Shown here piece after piece: positions 7,721 through 16,251 of a DNA stretch of 43,336 bases (position 1 is the stretch's first letter; each line of letters starts with the position of its first letter). The notes below the pieces were generated by a model. It was given only the letters and a program-made list of their open reading frames with translations, had not been told where the DNA came from and did no database searches. This stretch comes from Muribaculaceae bacterium (GTDB lineage Bacteria; Bacteroidota; Bacteroidia; Bacteroidales; Muribaculaceae): contig JAMPBB010000005.1 of the NCBI GenBank assembly GCA_023666885.1, positions 1 to 43,336 on the forward strand, given 5' to 3'. The position numbers and the translations under genes are program-made.

Positions 7721-9061
7721 TTACTTTTTGGGGCTTGAGGCCACGAGTTTGACAAGTAGATCCATGTCGGCCGGAGTCTGCATCTCGGTTACGGCTATAA
7801 GCATACGGTCCGGAGCTATCTTTACGCCCGGGAGAATACCTTGAGCCACGCCGGCAGCAATGAGGTCATCTACATCAGTGTGAACGGTCATTACAAATTC
7901 GTTCAGGAACGGGCTGTCAGGCCATGTGGGCTCCATTACACCGGTGGCAGTGAGCCGGTCGCGCAGGGTATGGGCTCCGGCATAGCTCTGTTCGCATATG
8001 CTTTTGAGTCCGTCCGGACCCATTACCGATAGATAGATGGTGGCGTATAGTGCCATCAGACCTTGATTGGAGCAGATGTTGCTCGTGGCCTTGTCGCGGC
8101 GTATGTGCTGTTCGCGGGCTTGCAGGGTTAGCACAAATACACGCTTGCCGTCGGCATCGGTGGTAGCACCCACTATGCGTCCGGGCAGCTTGCGTATGAG
8201 AGCCTTTTTGCAGCATATAAACCCAAGATACGGGCCTCCGTAGCTAAGCGGCATGCCGAGTGACTGGCCATCGCCCGTGGCTATGTCGGCGCCCCAGCTT
8301 CCGGGTGAGCGTATGGCTCCAAGGGCTGACGGTATGGTGTGCATTATCAGCAGGGCTTTTGCCTGATGGCACATTTCGGCCACACCGGTGTAGTCCTCGA
8401 GTATGCCGTAGAAATTGGGTGTAGCCAATATTACTCCGGCCACATCGCCTTGGGCTAATTTTGCTTCAAGGTCAATGCGTGAGGTGGTGCCTGCGGCGGT
8501 ATCCTCGGCTATGGTGTCAGTGACTATGCCATGATAACGCGCATAGGTGTCAATGACACGGCGCACGGCCGGACTTAGGGTGGCAGAGATGAGCACGCGG
8601 CGGCGCTTGCGGGCGTGAGCCACGGCCATCATCATGGCCTCGGCTGTGGCAGTAGTGCCGTCGTACATGGATGCGTTTGACACATCCATGCCCGTAAGTG
8701 TAGCCATCATGCTCTGGTACTCGAATATGTACTGAAGAGTGCCTTGCGATATTTCGGGCTGGTATGGTGTGTAAGCGGTGAGAAATTCGGAGCGGCTGAT
8801 CAGCGACTGCACTATGGCCGGCTGGTAATGGTCATAGTAACCTGCGCCGGCGAAGCATGTGAGAGTACGGTTGCGCGCACCGAGCGCGTGGAAATAGTCG
8901 CGGATCTCCTTCTCGCTCATCTGCTGAGGCAGGTCATAGCCTTGAGTGAGCCGTAGCTCGGCGGGTACATCGGCGTACAGGTCATCCAACGTAGCCACGC
9001 CGCAGCGCTGTAGCATCAAGTCTATTTCCTCACGGGTATGGGGAAAATAACGGTGGGTCAT
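7721..9061 (-). CDS. gcvPA: Glycine dehydrogenase (decarboxylating) subunit 1
   Basis: N-terminal half of the split P-protein. The 446-residue length fits the 440-450 of the family. Seen: the amino-terminal region HRYFPHTREEIDLML, CFAGAGYYDHYQPA, TAYTPYQPEISQGTLQ, SNASMYDGTTATAEA, and SWGADIATGDGQSLGMPLSYGGPYLGF broken across the centre. It has the PLP-enzyme fold without the Schiff-base lysine, which GcvPB carries. It lies 25 bp after gcvH and 9 bp before gcvPB, so it should be made stoichiometrically with them. Confidence 0.96.
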   Translation of the reverse strand: MTHRYFPHTREEIDLMLQRCGVATLDDLYADVPAELRLTQGYDLPQQMSEKEIRDYFHALGARNRTLTCFAGAGYYDHYQPAIVQSLISRSEFLTAYTPYQPEISQGTLQYIFEYQSMMATLTGMDVSNASMYDGTTATAEAMMMAVAHARKRRRVLISATLSPAVRRVIDTYARYHGIVTDTIAEDTAAGTTSRIDLEAKLAQGDVAGVILATPNFYGILEDYTGVAEMCHQAKALLIMHTIPSALGAIRSPGSWGADIATGDGQSLGMPLSYGGPYLGFICCKKALIRKLPGRIVGATTDADGKRVFVLTLQAREQHIRRDKATSNICSNQGLMALYATIYLSVMGPDGLKSICEQSYAGAHTLRDRLTATGVMEPTWPDSPFLNEFVMTVHTDVDDLIAAGVAQGILPGVKIAPDRMLIAVTEMQTPADMDLLVKLVASSPKK

Positions 9062-9086
9062 ATCAGGAGGCGGATGTAGTATGTGC

Positions 9087-9461
9087 TTAGTGATTGTTCC
9101 GGCAGAATTCAGCGTAAGCCTCAGCCGTCATGAGGGCGTCAAGCTCTGAAGGATCGGTCATTTCCACTTTTATTATCCAGTTGGCCATGGGATCCTGGTT
9201 GAGCAGACGGGGGGTGTCTATAAGATGCTCGTTTATTTCCACTACCGCTCCGCTTACGGGTGCTATAAGGTCCGATGCAGCCTTTACGCTCTCCACTGCT
9301 CCGAAGTCTTCGCCGGCGGCTATGTCATCGCCTGTCTCGGGCATGTCCACGTATACTATGTTGCCAAGAGCCTTCTGAGCGTAATCAGATATTCCTATAT
9401 AGGCTATGTTTCCGTCTATGCGTACGTACTCGTGAGTCTGTGAGTAAAGTATTGTTTCCAT
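9087..9461 (-). CDS. gcvH: Glycine cleavage system H protein (lipoyl carrier)
   Basis: Carries the swinging lipoyl arm between P-, T- and L-proteins. The 124 residues are typical. The lipoylated lysine is K60 in FGAVESVKAASDL, and the N-terminal HEYVRIDGNIAYIGISDYAQ is the classic H-protein hairpin region. It sits between gcvT (37 bp upstream) and gcvPA (25 bp downstream). Lipoylation is probably by the LplA-type ligase encoded at the head of the same operon (inference from context). Confidence 0.97.
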   Translation of the reverse strand: METILYSQTHEYVRIDGNIAYIGISDYAQKALGNIVYVDMPETGDDIAAGEDFGAVESVKAASDLIAPVSGAVVEINEHLIDTPRLLNQDPMANWIIKVEMTDPSELDALMTAEAYAEFCRNNH

Positions 9462-9498
9462 ATGGGTGTGAATTTTTGGGGTTGATGTTATGTGGTGA

Positions 9499-10602
9499 TT
9501 ATTTTTTGTAGCTTTTCTTATAGAATTTTTTCGGCACTACCGTAGCCGGATATGTGCGGCGGCGTATCTGTATGAGCAGTGGCGTGCCCTTGGCGGCTAC
9601 TGATGCGTCAACGAGAGCCATGGCTACGCTACGGTCCGTTGACGGTGAGCGATATCCGGTGGTGACGGTGCCTACCTGCTTCCCGGTGGTGTCAAGGACC
9701 GGGTATCCTGCACGGGGTATGGCTTTGTCGGCCATTTCAAGCCCCACCACACGGCGTGCCGGACCTTCGGCTTTCTGCTGGGCTACGGCATCGCGGCCTA
9801 TGAAGGTACCCTCCTTGTCAAGTTTTACAAACATTGACAGGCCGGATTCTATGGGGCTTATGTCATCGGCCAATTCGTGGCCATAGAGTGGCAGGCCTAC
9901 CTCAAAGCGAAGCGTGTCACGGCATCCGAGTCCGCAGGGGCAAGCGCGCCCACTTTCCATCAGACGGTCCCATAGGGCTACAGTGGTGGCGTGGTCAGCG
10001 TATATCTCGAATCCGTCCTCGCCGGTGTAGCCTGTGCGGCTTACGAGTATGTGTGCTCCGTCAAGCAGTGCCTCGCGGAAGGTATAGAATGCAAGGTCAG
10101 CACACGGTATGCCGAGTACCTGTCCCATCACGGCTTCGGCTTCAGGGCCTTGTACAGCCAGCTCGCCCAGTACCGGGCTGAGGTCATTTATCTCTACATT
10201 GAAGCCTTCGGAACACTGACGTATCCACCGGATGTCCTTGTCAATATTGGAAGCGTTTATTACCAACAGAAAGCTGTCGGCAGCACGCCGATAGACCAGC
10301 AGGTCATCGACAGTGCCTCCGTCAGGATGGAGCATCATGCCGTAGAATATCTTGCCATCGGGTGCGCCGTATATGTCATTGGTGAATATGTGACTGACAA
10401 AACGTTCGGCATCGGGGCCTGAAATGTTTACTTCGCCCATATGGGATACGTCAAACACTCCGCATGCAGAGCGTACGGCATTGTGTTCTTCAGTAATACC
10501 TTGGTACTGTATAGGCATGTCAAATCCGCCGAAGGGGCTCATCTGTGCTCCAAGAGCCGTGTGGCGGTCATGGAGGCATGTTTTCTTGATTTCTTCACTC
10601 AT
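9499..10602 (-). CDS. gcvT: Aminomethyltransferase (glycine cleavage T protein)
   Basis: Transfers the aminomethyl group from lipoyl-GcvH to tetrahydrofolate, releasing ammonia and making 5,10-methylene-THF. The 367 residues are usual. Landmarks: [12 protein letters not shown] at about 22-33, [11 protein letters not shown], the [14 protein letters not shown] block, [22 protein letters not shown], and GRDAV followed by the C-terminal beta-barrel with [11 protein letters not shown]. The C-terminus ends in a basic repeat ([10 protein letters not shown]). It lies 27 bp after lplA. Folate linkage to the nearby folP gene is only metabolic; that gene is in another transcription unit. Confidence 0.96.
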   Translation of the reverse strand: MSEEIKKTCLHDRHTALGAQMSPFGGFDMPIQYQGITEEHNAVRSACGVFDVSHMGEVNISGPDAERFVSHIFTNDIYGAPDGKIFYGMMLHPDGGTVDDLLVYRRAADSFLLVINASNIDKDIRWIRQCSEGFNVEINDLSPVLGELAVQGPEAEAVMGQVLGIPCADLAFYTFREALLDGAHILVSRTGYTGEDGFEIYADHATTVALWDRLMESGRACPCGLGCRDTLRFEVGLPLYGHELADDISPIESGLSMFVKLDKEGTFIGRDAVAQQKAEGPARRVVGLEMADKAIPRAGYPVLDTTGKQVGTVTTGYRSPSTDRSVAMALVDASVAAKGTPLLIQIRRRTYPATVVPKKFYKKSYKK

Positions 10603-10629
10603 GGTATATGCAGGATATGAAAAATGGGT

Positions 10630-11616
10630 TTAACTTATTATCAGATCAGTAAGTGAGGCAGCGGTCAGGCCGGGAATTGTCAGTTCGGGGCGTGTGTGCC
10701 GCAATGCGTGGCTTATGCCCTGACGTGTGTAAGGCGCTCCGCGCAGATGGCTGAGCAGCGTAGTGTCAATGTCAGCGCATATGAAAAAATCACCGGTGAG
10801 GTCTATGTGCTCTATGTGTCCGTCGGCAAGTTCTATGGCTGCATTGAACTCTCCGGCACCGGGTATCACCGCATGGCGGCTGAGTGTGCCGTGGCCGCTA
10901 CGGCGATATATCCATTGCGGAGAGTAGTATGGGAGCGAAAGCTCTTCTATGGCGCTGACATCGGCCTGTGTGAGCGTTATTTCCGAAGTGCACATATGCC
11001 GTAGTGCGTAGTCCATAAACTGCTCTATGGTCATGGATATGTGGCGGCTCAGTGTGGTGATACGGCTGCTTACAGAGGCTACGCCTTTGCTGTCAAGCTT
11101 GGAGCGTGAAGGCGTGATGGCCGAGGCCATATGTGCAAGGTCAGTGTCATAAAGCATGGTGCCGTGTACTATGCTGTGGCCGCCGGGTAGGTGATAGAAG
11201 GCGTTGCCTGACACTTTGCGGCCGCATATGAGTATGTCATTGCGGCCGGTAGCTTCGGCCTCAAGTCCTAAGGATTGGAGCATTGCAGCCACGGCATGTG
11301 TATATTTGCTGAATGTCTGTGCTACAGGGTCAGTGCCTGACTCTATATAGGAGAACATGATGTTTGACATATCAGCGTACACACATCCGCCCCCACTGCG
11401 CCTACGGTACACTTCTATGCCGTGAGCGGAGCAGTATTCAAGATTCACCTCGCGGTCTATCACCTGATTCCGTCCGAATATTACGGTAGGTTCCACTCTC
11501 CACATGAAGAAGTAAGAGCTGTCAGCAGGGAGCATACGTGCGGCATATTCTTCCATTGCCAGATAGAATGGAAGTTTCCTCGGGATGAGCGGCTGCGGCA
11601 GACGTATATGTTTCAT
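10630..11616 (-). CDS. lplA: Lipoate-protein ligase A family enzyme
   Basis: Activates lipoate with ATP and attaches it to lipoyl-domain lysines, here most likely GcvH. The 328-residue protein has the BPL/LplA motif [11 protein letters not shown] (71-77 core), the conserved lysine motif [10 protein letters not shown], and [10 protein letters not shown]. The C-terminal part resembles the accessory domain of bacterial LplA (about 330 residues). It is the first gene of the gcv operon, 27 bp before gcvT. This arrangement makes lipoylation capacity rise with the substrate protein. Use of octanoate or an amidotransferase activity cannot be excluded from sequence alone. Confidence 0.88.
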   Translation of the reverse strand: MKHIRLPQPLIPRKLPFYLAMEEYAARMLPADSSYFFMWRVEPTVIFGRNQVIDREVNLEYCSAHGIEVYRRRSGGGCVYADMSNIMFSYIESGTDPVAQTFSKYTHAVAAMLQSLGLEAEATGRNDILICGRKVSGNAFYHLPGGHSIVHGTMLYDTDLAHMASAITPSRSKLDSKGVASVSSRITTLSRHISMTIEQFMDYALRHMCTSEITLTQADVSAIEELSLPYYSPQWIYRRSGHGTLSRHAVIPGAGEFNAAIELADGHIEHIDLTGDFFICADIDTTLLSHLRGAPYTRQGISHALRHTRPELTIPGLTAASLTDLIIS

Positions 11617-11631
11617 GGCACTGTTTTACAG

Positions 11632-11649
11632 CAGGGAACGAAATCCCTG
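11632..11649 (-). promoter_or_regulatory. Small hairpin in the gcv operon leader
   Basis: Arms CAGGGA and TCCCTG pair over 6 bp around a 6-nt loop. With a predicted transcript start near 11653 it would lie at the very 5' end of the roughly 36-nt leader. It may stabilise the mRNA; it does not resemble a glycine riboswitch. Confidence 0.4.
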
Positions 11650-11659
11650 TACTTCAAGG

Positions 11660-11691
11660 GCAAAAATAATAAAACATTGGATATTCCACAA
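11660..11691 (-). promoter_or_regulatory. Promoter of the lplA-gcv operon
   Basis: Minus strand TTG (11691-11689), 20-bp spacer, then TATTTTTGC (11668-11660). This matches the Bacteroidota TTG-N19-21-TAnnTTTGC consensus and lies 44 bp before the lplA start. Confidence 0.65.
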
Positions 11692-11787
11692 TAATATGCC
11701 ATAAAAATAATATTTTGTATTTTATTGACACTTATATGCATAGACTGTATGGGTTCATACTTTAGAAAGTTTTATGGGATTTGCTCA

Positions 11788-11817
11788 GGCGTTGGACGGA
11801 TAATTTGGGGCGTTCGC
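11788..11817 (+). promoter_or_regulatory. Candidate LytTR operator of the kinase-regulator operon
   Basis: Direct half-sites GGCGTTGG (11788-11795) and GGCGTTCG (11809-11816) are spaced exactly 21 bp. The second GTT begins 39 bp before the -7 box at 11851, the same geometry as at the exporter promoter (13675-13746). LytTR regulators bind GTT-centred 9-bp direct repeats about two helical turns apart. Assignment is inference. Confidence 0.45.
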
Positions 11818-11850
11818 TGATAAATGGTGACAGAGCACACATTTTTATGG

Positions 11851-11859
11851 TATATTTGC
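11851..11859 (+). promoter_or_regulatory. -7 box of the histidine kinase operon
   Basis: TATATTTGC, 21 bp before the ATG at 11880. No good TTG is found at -33, which would suit an activator-dependent promoter. Confidence 0.6.
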
Positions 11860-11879
11860 ATACGGTATAATATAAGGCG

Positions 11880-12968
11880 ATGAATAACAATAAGCGATTG
11901 GAGGCTTTGATATATGCATGCCTGTGGATGCTGGCGCTGACAATGATGCTTCTTGACGTGATAAGGGAAAGGAGCTATACATCGTTGCCGCTTCTTGACA
12001 TGCAGGCCGTATGCAAAGTAATGATAGGCATAGTGCCCTTCATGGCACTTTTTGCCATAAACAATTTTTGGCTTATACCTCGCTATCTTAAGAGCGGCCG
12101 TTATGGAATATACTTCCTGTCAGTGGTAGTGCTCGTGGCGGTAATATGGATATGGCAGTCATTCATATTCATAGAGGTGGCCGAGTCCTCCGGGCACTCC
12201 GTGTACCATGGACCGCCGCACAATGGCCCGCATCCGCTCTTGCCGCTGCCATTGTTTCTTAATGTGATATATGATTTGCTCATTGTAGGTGTGAATCTTG
12301 CCATATCGTTGATGTTCCAGCATTTCGATGACCGGCTCGAGCAGGAACGGCTCATGAAGGAGAATGCCGAGAACCGTCTGTCTTACCTGAAAGCGCAGAT
12401 TAATCCCCACTTCTATATGAACATGCTTAACAATATCCATGGCATGATAGAGATAGATCCTGTCAAGGCCCAGGATATGGTAATAGATATGTCCGGGCTG
12501 ATGCGATACATGCTGTATGACAGTTCACGCCCGGAGATAGAGCTGTCAGCTGAAGTGGGATTCATACGTAATTATCTGGCTCTGATGCGTGAACGCTATC
12601 CGGAGGATGCTGTGGCCATATCATTGCAGCTGCCTCCGGCCGAGGCTACGGCAGGTATCAATGTACCTCCGCTACTGTTCTTGGTGTTCATAGAAAATGC
12701 CTTCAAACATGGTATAAGCTATAGCGGGGGTGCATTCGTGTCAGTATCGCTCACCGTGGGTGGCGGAATGATAGAGTTCTGCTGTATGAACAGCGTAAAT
12801 ACGCCCGATACTCCCGGCACCGGCCATGGCATAGGCCTGGACAATGTGAAGAAACGCATGGATATAATATATGAGGATCGCTACAGGCTGGATATTGAGC
12901 CGGGGCAAGAAGTATATTCCGTAAACTTGACTCTGCCATATGAAACTAAGGACGCTGATAATAGATGA
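11880..12968 (+). CDS. Membrane sensor histidine kinase, LytS/YehU (His_kinase PF06580) type
   Basis: Sensor kinase of a two-component pair; signal unknown. The 362-residue protein has four predicted membrane segments at about 10-28, 46-66, 76-98 and 124-147, with a Gly/Pro/His-rich external loop (HGPPHNGPHPLLPLP) between the last two. A short coiled linker (about 150-172) leads to the phospho-acceptor block QINPHFYMNMLNNI with H177, the N-box IENAFKHGI and the G-box GHGIGLDNVKKRM. These are hallmarks of the family that pairs with LytTR regulators. The next gene, such a regulator, overlaps it by 29 nt. No extracytoplasmic sensor domain is seen, so sensing is probably within the membrane or through the His-rich loop. 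Confidence 0.93.
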   Translation: MNNNKRLEALIYACLWMLALTMMLLDVIRERSYTSLPLLDMQAVCKVMIGIVPFMALFAINNFWLIPRYLKSGRYGIYFLSVVVLVAVIWIWQSFIFIEVAESSGHSVYHGPPHNGPHPLLPLPLFLNVIYDLLIVGVNLAISLMFQHFDDRLEQERLMKENAENRLSYLKAQINPHFYMNMLNNIHGMIEIDPVKAQDMVIDMSGLMRYMLYDSSRPEIELSAEVGFIRNYLALMRERYPEDAVAISLQLPPAEATAGINVPPLLFLVFIENAFKHGISYSGGAFVSVSLTVGGGMIEFCCMNSVNTPDTPGTGHGIGLDNVKKRMDIIYEDRYRLDIEPGQEVYSVNLTLPYETKDADNR

Positions 12969-13674
12969 TGAGCCTATAGCTCTGGAGAAGTTGCGCAAAT
13001 ATGTGGAGAAAGTGCCTTTCCTCACACTGGTAGGTGCATGCCGCAATGGCCTTGAAGCCACGGCTCTGATGGCGGCTGAAAGCGTTGACGTGGTGTTTAC
13101 TGACATTAATATGCCTGATATGAGCGGGCTTGACTTCATAGGCTCGCTTACCACACCGCCGCTTGTAGTGTTCATTACGGCTTATGCCAATTATGCCGTG
13201 GACAGCTATCGGTTTTCGGCGGTGGACTATCTGTTGAAACCCTATGGATTTGCCGACTTTCAGAGAGCTGCCAACAAGGTGCTGGAGCAGTACACGCTGC
13301 GCTCGGCGCGTACCGCCGGTGTGCCGCCGGCCGAAGGTTCTCTCTTCATCAAGACGGACTATCGTTACATACGCGTGCCATTGAGCGATATCCGCTATAT
13401 AAAGGGCTACGGTGAATATCTTCAGATTTATACCAAGTCAGCGGCATCCCCACTGCTCACACTCAGTTCGTTCAATGCCATAAAAGAGCGCCTTGCACCA
13501 TGCTTCATTCAGGTTCACCGCTCATATATAGTGAATATGGAGTGTGTGCGGAGCATAGAGAAAGGGCGTATCATAATGGATGCCGACACATACATACCTA
13601 TAGGCGATAGCTACAAAGCCTCATTTCAGGAATACCTGATGACGCATTCTGTGGGTGCCACCCAAAAGAAATGA
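12940..13674 (+). CDS. LytTR-family response regulator
   Basis: Response regulator of the upstream kinase. The receiver domain spans about 1-120, with acidic DDE at 9-11, the phospho-acceptor Asp in VVFTDINMPDMSG (D55), the Thr of ITAYA and the Lys of LLKPY. The LytTR DNA-binding domain (about 135-235) includes FIKTDYRYIRV, IRYIKGYGEYLQIY, and the typical FIQVHRSYIVN. The 244-residue length is standard. The start overlaps the kinase by 29 nt. The gene is followed after one base by a GTT direct-repeat operator candidate in front of the tolC-macAB exporter, so the exporter is its likely target (inference). Confidence 0.95.
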   Translation: MKLRTLIIDDEPIALEKLRKYVEKVPFLTLVGACRNGLEATALMAAESVDVVFTDINMPDMSGLDFIGSLTTPPLVVFITAYANYAVDSYRFSAVDYLLKPYGFADFQRAANKVLEQYTLRSARTAGVPPAEGSLFIKTDYRYIRVPLSDIRYIKGYGEYLQIYTKSAASPLLTLSSFNAIKERLAPCFIQVHRSYIVNMECVRSIEKGRIIMDADTYIPIGDSYKASFQEYLMTHSVGATQKK

Positions 13675-13704
13675 CCTGTTCGTGGGACAAAAGGTCCGGT
13701 TCAT
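13675..13704 (+). promoter_or_regulatory. Candidate LytTR operator of the tolC-macAB exporter
   Basis: Direct half-sites CCTGTTCGT (13675-13683) and CCGGTTCAT (13696-13704) are spaced 21 bp. Both fit the LytTR half-site core GTTN[AG][TG]. The second GTT starts 39 bp before the -7 box at 13738. The second half-site also overlaps a palindrome GTTCA-T-TGAAC (13699-13709). Confidence 0.5.
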
Positions 13705-13712
13705 TGAACAAA

Positions 13713-13746
13713 TTTGCCGCACACCTAATTTATAGGTTACATTTGC
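13713..13746 (+). promoter_or_regulatory. Promoter of the tolC-macAB operon
   Basis: TTTG (13713-13716), 21-bp spacer, TACATTTGC (13738-13746). A full Bacteroidota promoter match, 20 bp before the ATG at 13766. Confidence 0.7.
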
Positions 13747-13765
13747 TTATGTAATAACACCCCGT

Positions 13766-15067
13766 ATGAAAACAGGAATAGTCATAACAGCATCTATCAT
13801 CGCACTGATGTGTGGCACAGCCGTAGCATCAGATACAGTGTGGAGCTATGCCGAATGTGTGGACTACGCCAGGACACACAACATATCCCTGCAGAAACTG
13901 CGCCTGAATGAACAGACGTCAGAATATAACCTGGAGGAAGCGCAGGCACAGTGGCAACCCACACTCGATTTCAGCACCACACATGGATTTGCCAATTCCC
14001 CTTGGAGCAACGGCAACAAGAACACCTATAACGGACAGATAGGCCTCAACGCCGGATGGACCGTATGGAACGGAGGCGAGCGCGAAAAGAACATAGAGCG
14101 TAACAAGCTGAACATTCAGATAAGCCGCCTTGATACGGAGGATGCGCTGCGCACACTTGAAACGGATCTGCTGCAAGTGTACCTCAATATTCTTTATGCA
14201 CGCGAGGCCATAGCTATATACAGCGAGGCTGCCAACCTGAGCGAGGCGCAGACCGAGCGCATGCGTCAGCTCATGGAGAGCGGCAAAGCTTCACGTGTGG
14301 ACTACGCACAGCTTAAGGCACAGCATGAGCAGGATGTTTACAATATGGTCAACGCTCAGGGCACGTACGATGCGCGCCGTATGGAGCTGAAAAAGCTGCT
14401 TGAACTGGGTATAGACACCACCATAACGCTTGCCGATGTGGAGATTACCGCGCAGCAAGTCATGGCATCACTGCCTCCTATAGATGAAAGCTACCGTATG
14501 GCCGTGGCCACTGACCTGAGGCTCAAAGGGCTGCAACTGGAAGAGGACGGTGCCGGCATAGATATTGACATAGCTAAAGCATCGGGGCGCCCGAAAGTGT
14601 CGCTCAATGCCGGAGTAGGTACAGGCTACTATGCTCCCGGCGGAGCATTCGGTACACAGCTCAAACAGGCATGGAGTGAGAATATAGGACTGACACTGTC
14701 CATACCCATACTTGACAATAAGCGCACGCGCACAGCCGTGGGCCGTGCAAAGATTCAGCAGCTCAATGCACGCCTTGATGCCGATCAGCGCTACACCGAA
14801 CTGGCACAGGCTGTGGAGAACTGGTATATCGATACCCGCTCGGCACAGAGCCGATACACGGCAGCCGTGCAGCAGCTGGAGTCGGCCAAGGCCAGCAGCG
14901 AACTTACCAACGAACAGTTTGTGGTAGGCCTAATCAATCCCGTAGAGCTTATGACGGCCCACAATAACCTTGTGGAGGCACGTCAGGCATTGCTGCAAGC
15001 CAGATATATGGCTCTGCTCGGGCAGAAAATGATAGAGTATTACAGAACATCAACAGTATCCCTATGA
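13766..15067 (+). CDS. TolC-family outer membrane efflux protein (MacAB partner)
   Basis: Outer-membrane channel of a tripartite exporter. The 433-residue protein has a signal peptide (MKTGIVITASIIALMCGTAVA, cleaved near residue 21), WSYAECVDYARTHNISLQ at the mature N-terminus, and two structural repeats of the OEP family (PF02321) rich in amphipathic coiled coils, with INPVELMTAHNNLVEARQALLQA near the end. The length agrees with the family (420-480). It leads a four-gene operon, and its stop overlaps the adaptor start by 4 nt. Control by the adjacent LytTR regulator is suggested by the operator-like repeats upstream. Confidence 0.93.
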   Translation: MKTGIVITASIIALMCGTAVASDTVWSYAECVDYARTHNISLQKLRLNEQTSEYNLEEAQAQWQPTLDFSTTHGFANSPWSNGNKNTYNGQIGLNAGWTVWNGGEREKNIERNKLNIQISRLDTEDALRTLETDLLQVYLNILYAREAIAIYSEAANLSEAQTERMRQLMESGKASRVDYAQLKAQHEQDVYNMVNAQGTYDARRMELKKLLELGIDTTITLADVEITAQQVMASLPPIDESYRMAVATDLRLKGLQLEEDGAGIDIDIAKASGRPKVSLNAGVGTGYYAPGGAFGTQLKQAWSENIGLTLSIPILDNKRTRTAVGRAKIQQLNARLDADQRYTELAQAVENWYIDTRSAQSRYTAAVQQLESAKASSELTNEQFVVGLINPVELMTAHNNLVEARQALLQARYMALLGQKMIEYYRTSTVSL

Positions 15068-16245
15068 ATAAATTGACAACCGCCGGTTTCACTCTTGCCA
15101 TCCTCCTGTCGCTGAGCGCATGCAGCAAGGAAACCAAAGTGAAGCTTGACACCGTGAAAGTGGAGAAAGGTGAACTCACCGAAACAGTCACCGCCACCGG
15201 TACCGTAGAATCCGTGACCCAGGTAGATGTAGGTACGCAGGTTACGGGTATTATTGACAAACTCTATGCTGACTTCAACTCTATAGTAAAGAAAGGTGAG
15301 CTGATAGCCGAAATAGAGAAGACCGTGCTTGAAAGTGACTATAAAAGCGCCGAGGCTAACGTGGCGTCAGCCAAATACACATATGAGTATAACCGCGCCA
15401 ACTATGAACGTGACCGCAAGCTGCATGACAAACAGCTTATAAGCGACTATGAGTTCCAGACCTCGCAGAAGGACTATGAAGTGTCAAAAGCCGCTTATGA
15501 CAAGGCCGTGGCCGATCGTGTGCGTGCAGCCAAAAACCTGAACTATGCTGAAATATACTCGCCTATTGACGGTATAGTGATTTCAAGAGAGGTGGAAGTG
15601 GGTCAGACAGTGGTGTCAAGCATGAATGTGGCCAACCTGTACACTATAGCTGACCTTGACAACATGCAGATAGTAGGCAATGTGGATGAGGCTGATATAG
15701 GTCAGGTCAAGGTAGGTCAGAAAGTGAAATTCTCGGTTGATGCCTATCCTGAAGATATATTTGAAGGCACGGTGACGCAGGTGCGTCTGTCGCCCACCAC
15801 GGAAAGCAATGTTGTGACCTATGAAGTGATAGTGGGTACGTCCAATCCTGACCACAAGCTCATTCCCGGGCTGACGGCCAATCTGACCATATACACGCTC
15901 AGCGAATCAGGCGCTTTACTTCTTCCTGCCAATGCTTTCACATTTGAGCCGGAGGATTATCCGCAGGCCAAGAATCTGCCGCAGGCGGGTGCCGCAATCC
16001 CTAAAAACAAACTTGCTGCCGATGAAAGGGCCATATGGATAGTCAAGGGTGATTCACTTGTAAATAAAGTGGTGAAGATAGGTACTACCAATGGCATAAA
16101 GACAAGTATACTTGGCGGCCTTGCTGACGGCGACTTGGTGGCCGTAGGATATGACTCTTCCTCAGCGGCCATGCCGGCCGACGGCGGGTCAGACAAGCAA
16201 AGTCCCTTCGCCCCACAGCCCCCGGGCAAGAACAAAAAGAAGTAA
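15064..16245 (+). CDS. macA: MacA/HlyD-type periplasmic adaptor lipoprotein
   Basis: Membrane-fusion protein bridging the MacB transporter to TolC. The 393-residue protein has a lipoprotein signal with lipobox LSAC (Cys20). It then has a barrel-sandwich lipoyl half (TVEKG-like VEKGELTETVTATGTVE), an alpha-helical hairpin at about 90-155 (YNRANYERDRKLHDKQLISDYE broken here), a second lipoyl half (IYSPIDGIVISREVEVGQTV), and a beta-barrel domain. The C-terminus is Pro/Lys-rich. The start overlaps tolC by 4 nt and 6 bp separate it from the ATPase gene. The cargo is unknown; MacAB systems move macrolides, lipopeptides or peptides. Confidence 0.9.
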   Translation: MNKLTTAGFTLAILLSLSACSKETKVKLDTVKVEKGELTETVTATGTVESVTQVDVGTQVTGIIDKLYADFNSIVKKGELIAEIEKTVLESDYKSAEANVASAKYTYEYNRANYERDRKLHDKQLISDYEFQTSQKDYEVSKAAYDKAVADRVRAAKNLNYAEIYSPIDGIVISREVEVGQTVVSSMNVANLYTIADLDNMQIVGNVDEADIGQVKVGQKVKFSVDAYPEDIFEGTVTQVRLSPTTESNVVTYEVIVGTSNPDHKLIPGLTANLTIYTLSESGALLLPANAFTFEPEDYPQAKNLPQAGAAIPKNKLAADERAIWIVKGDSLVNKVVKIGTTNGIKTSILGGLADGDLVAVGYDSSSAAMPADGGSDKQSPFAPQPPGKNKKK

Positions 16246-16251
16246 GCGGTA

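Noticed and set aside
11617-11879. Glycine riboswitch before the gcv operon
   Set aside because: The promoter is only 44 bp from the lplA start. I found no tandem aptamer-like structure; the remaining intergenic DNA belongs to the divergent kinase promoter.
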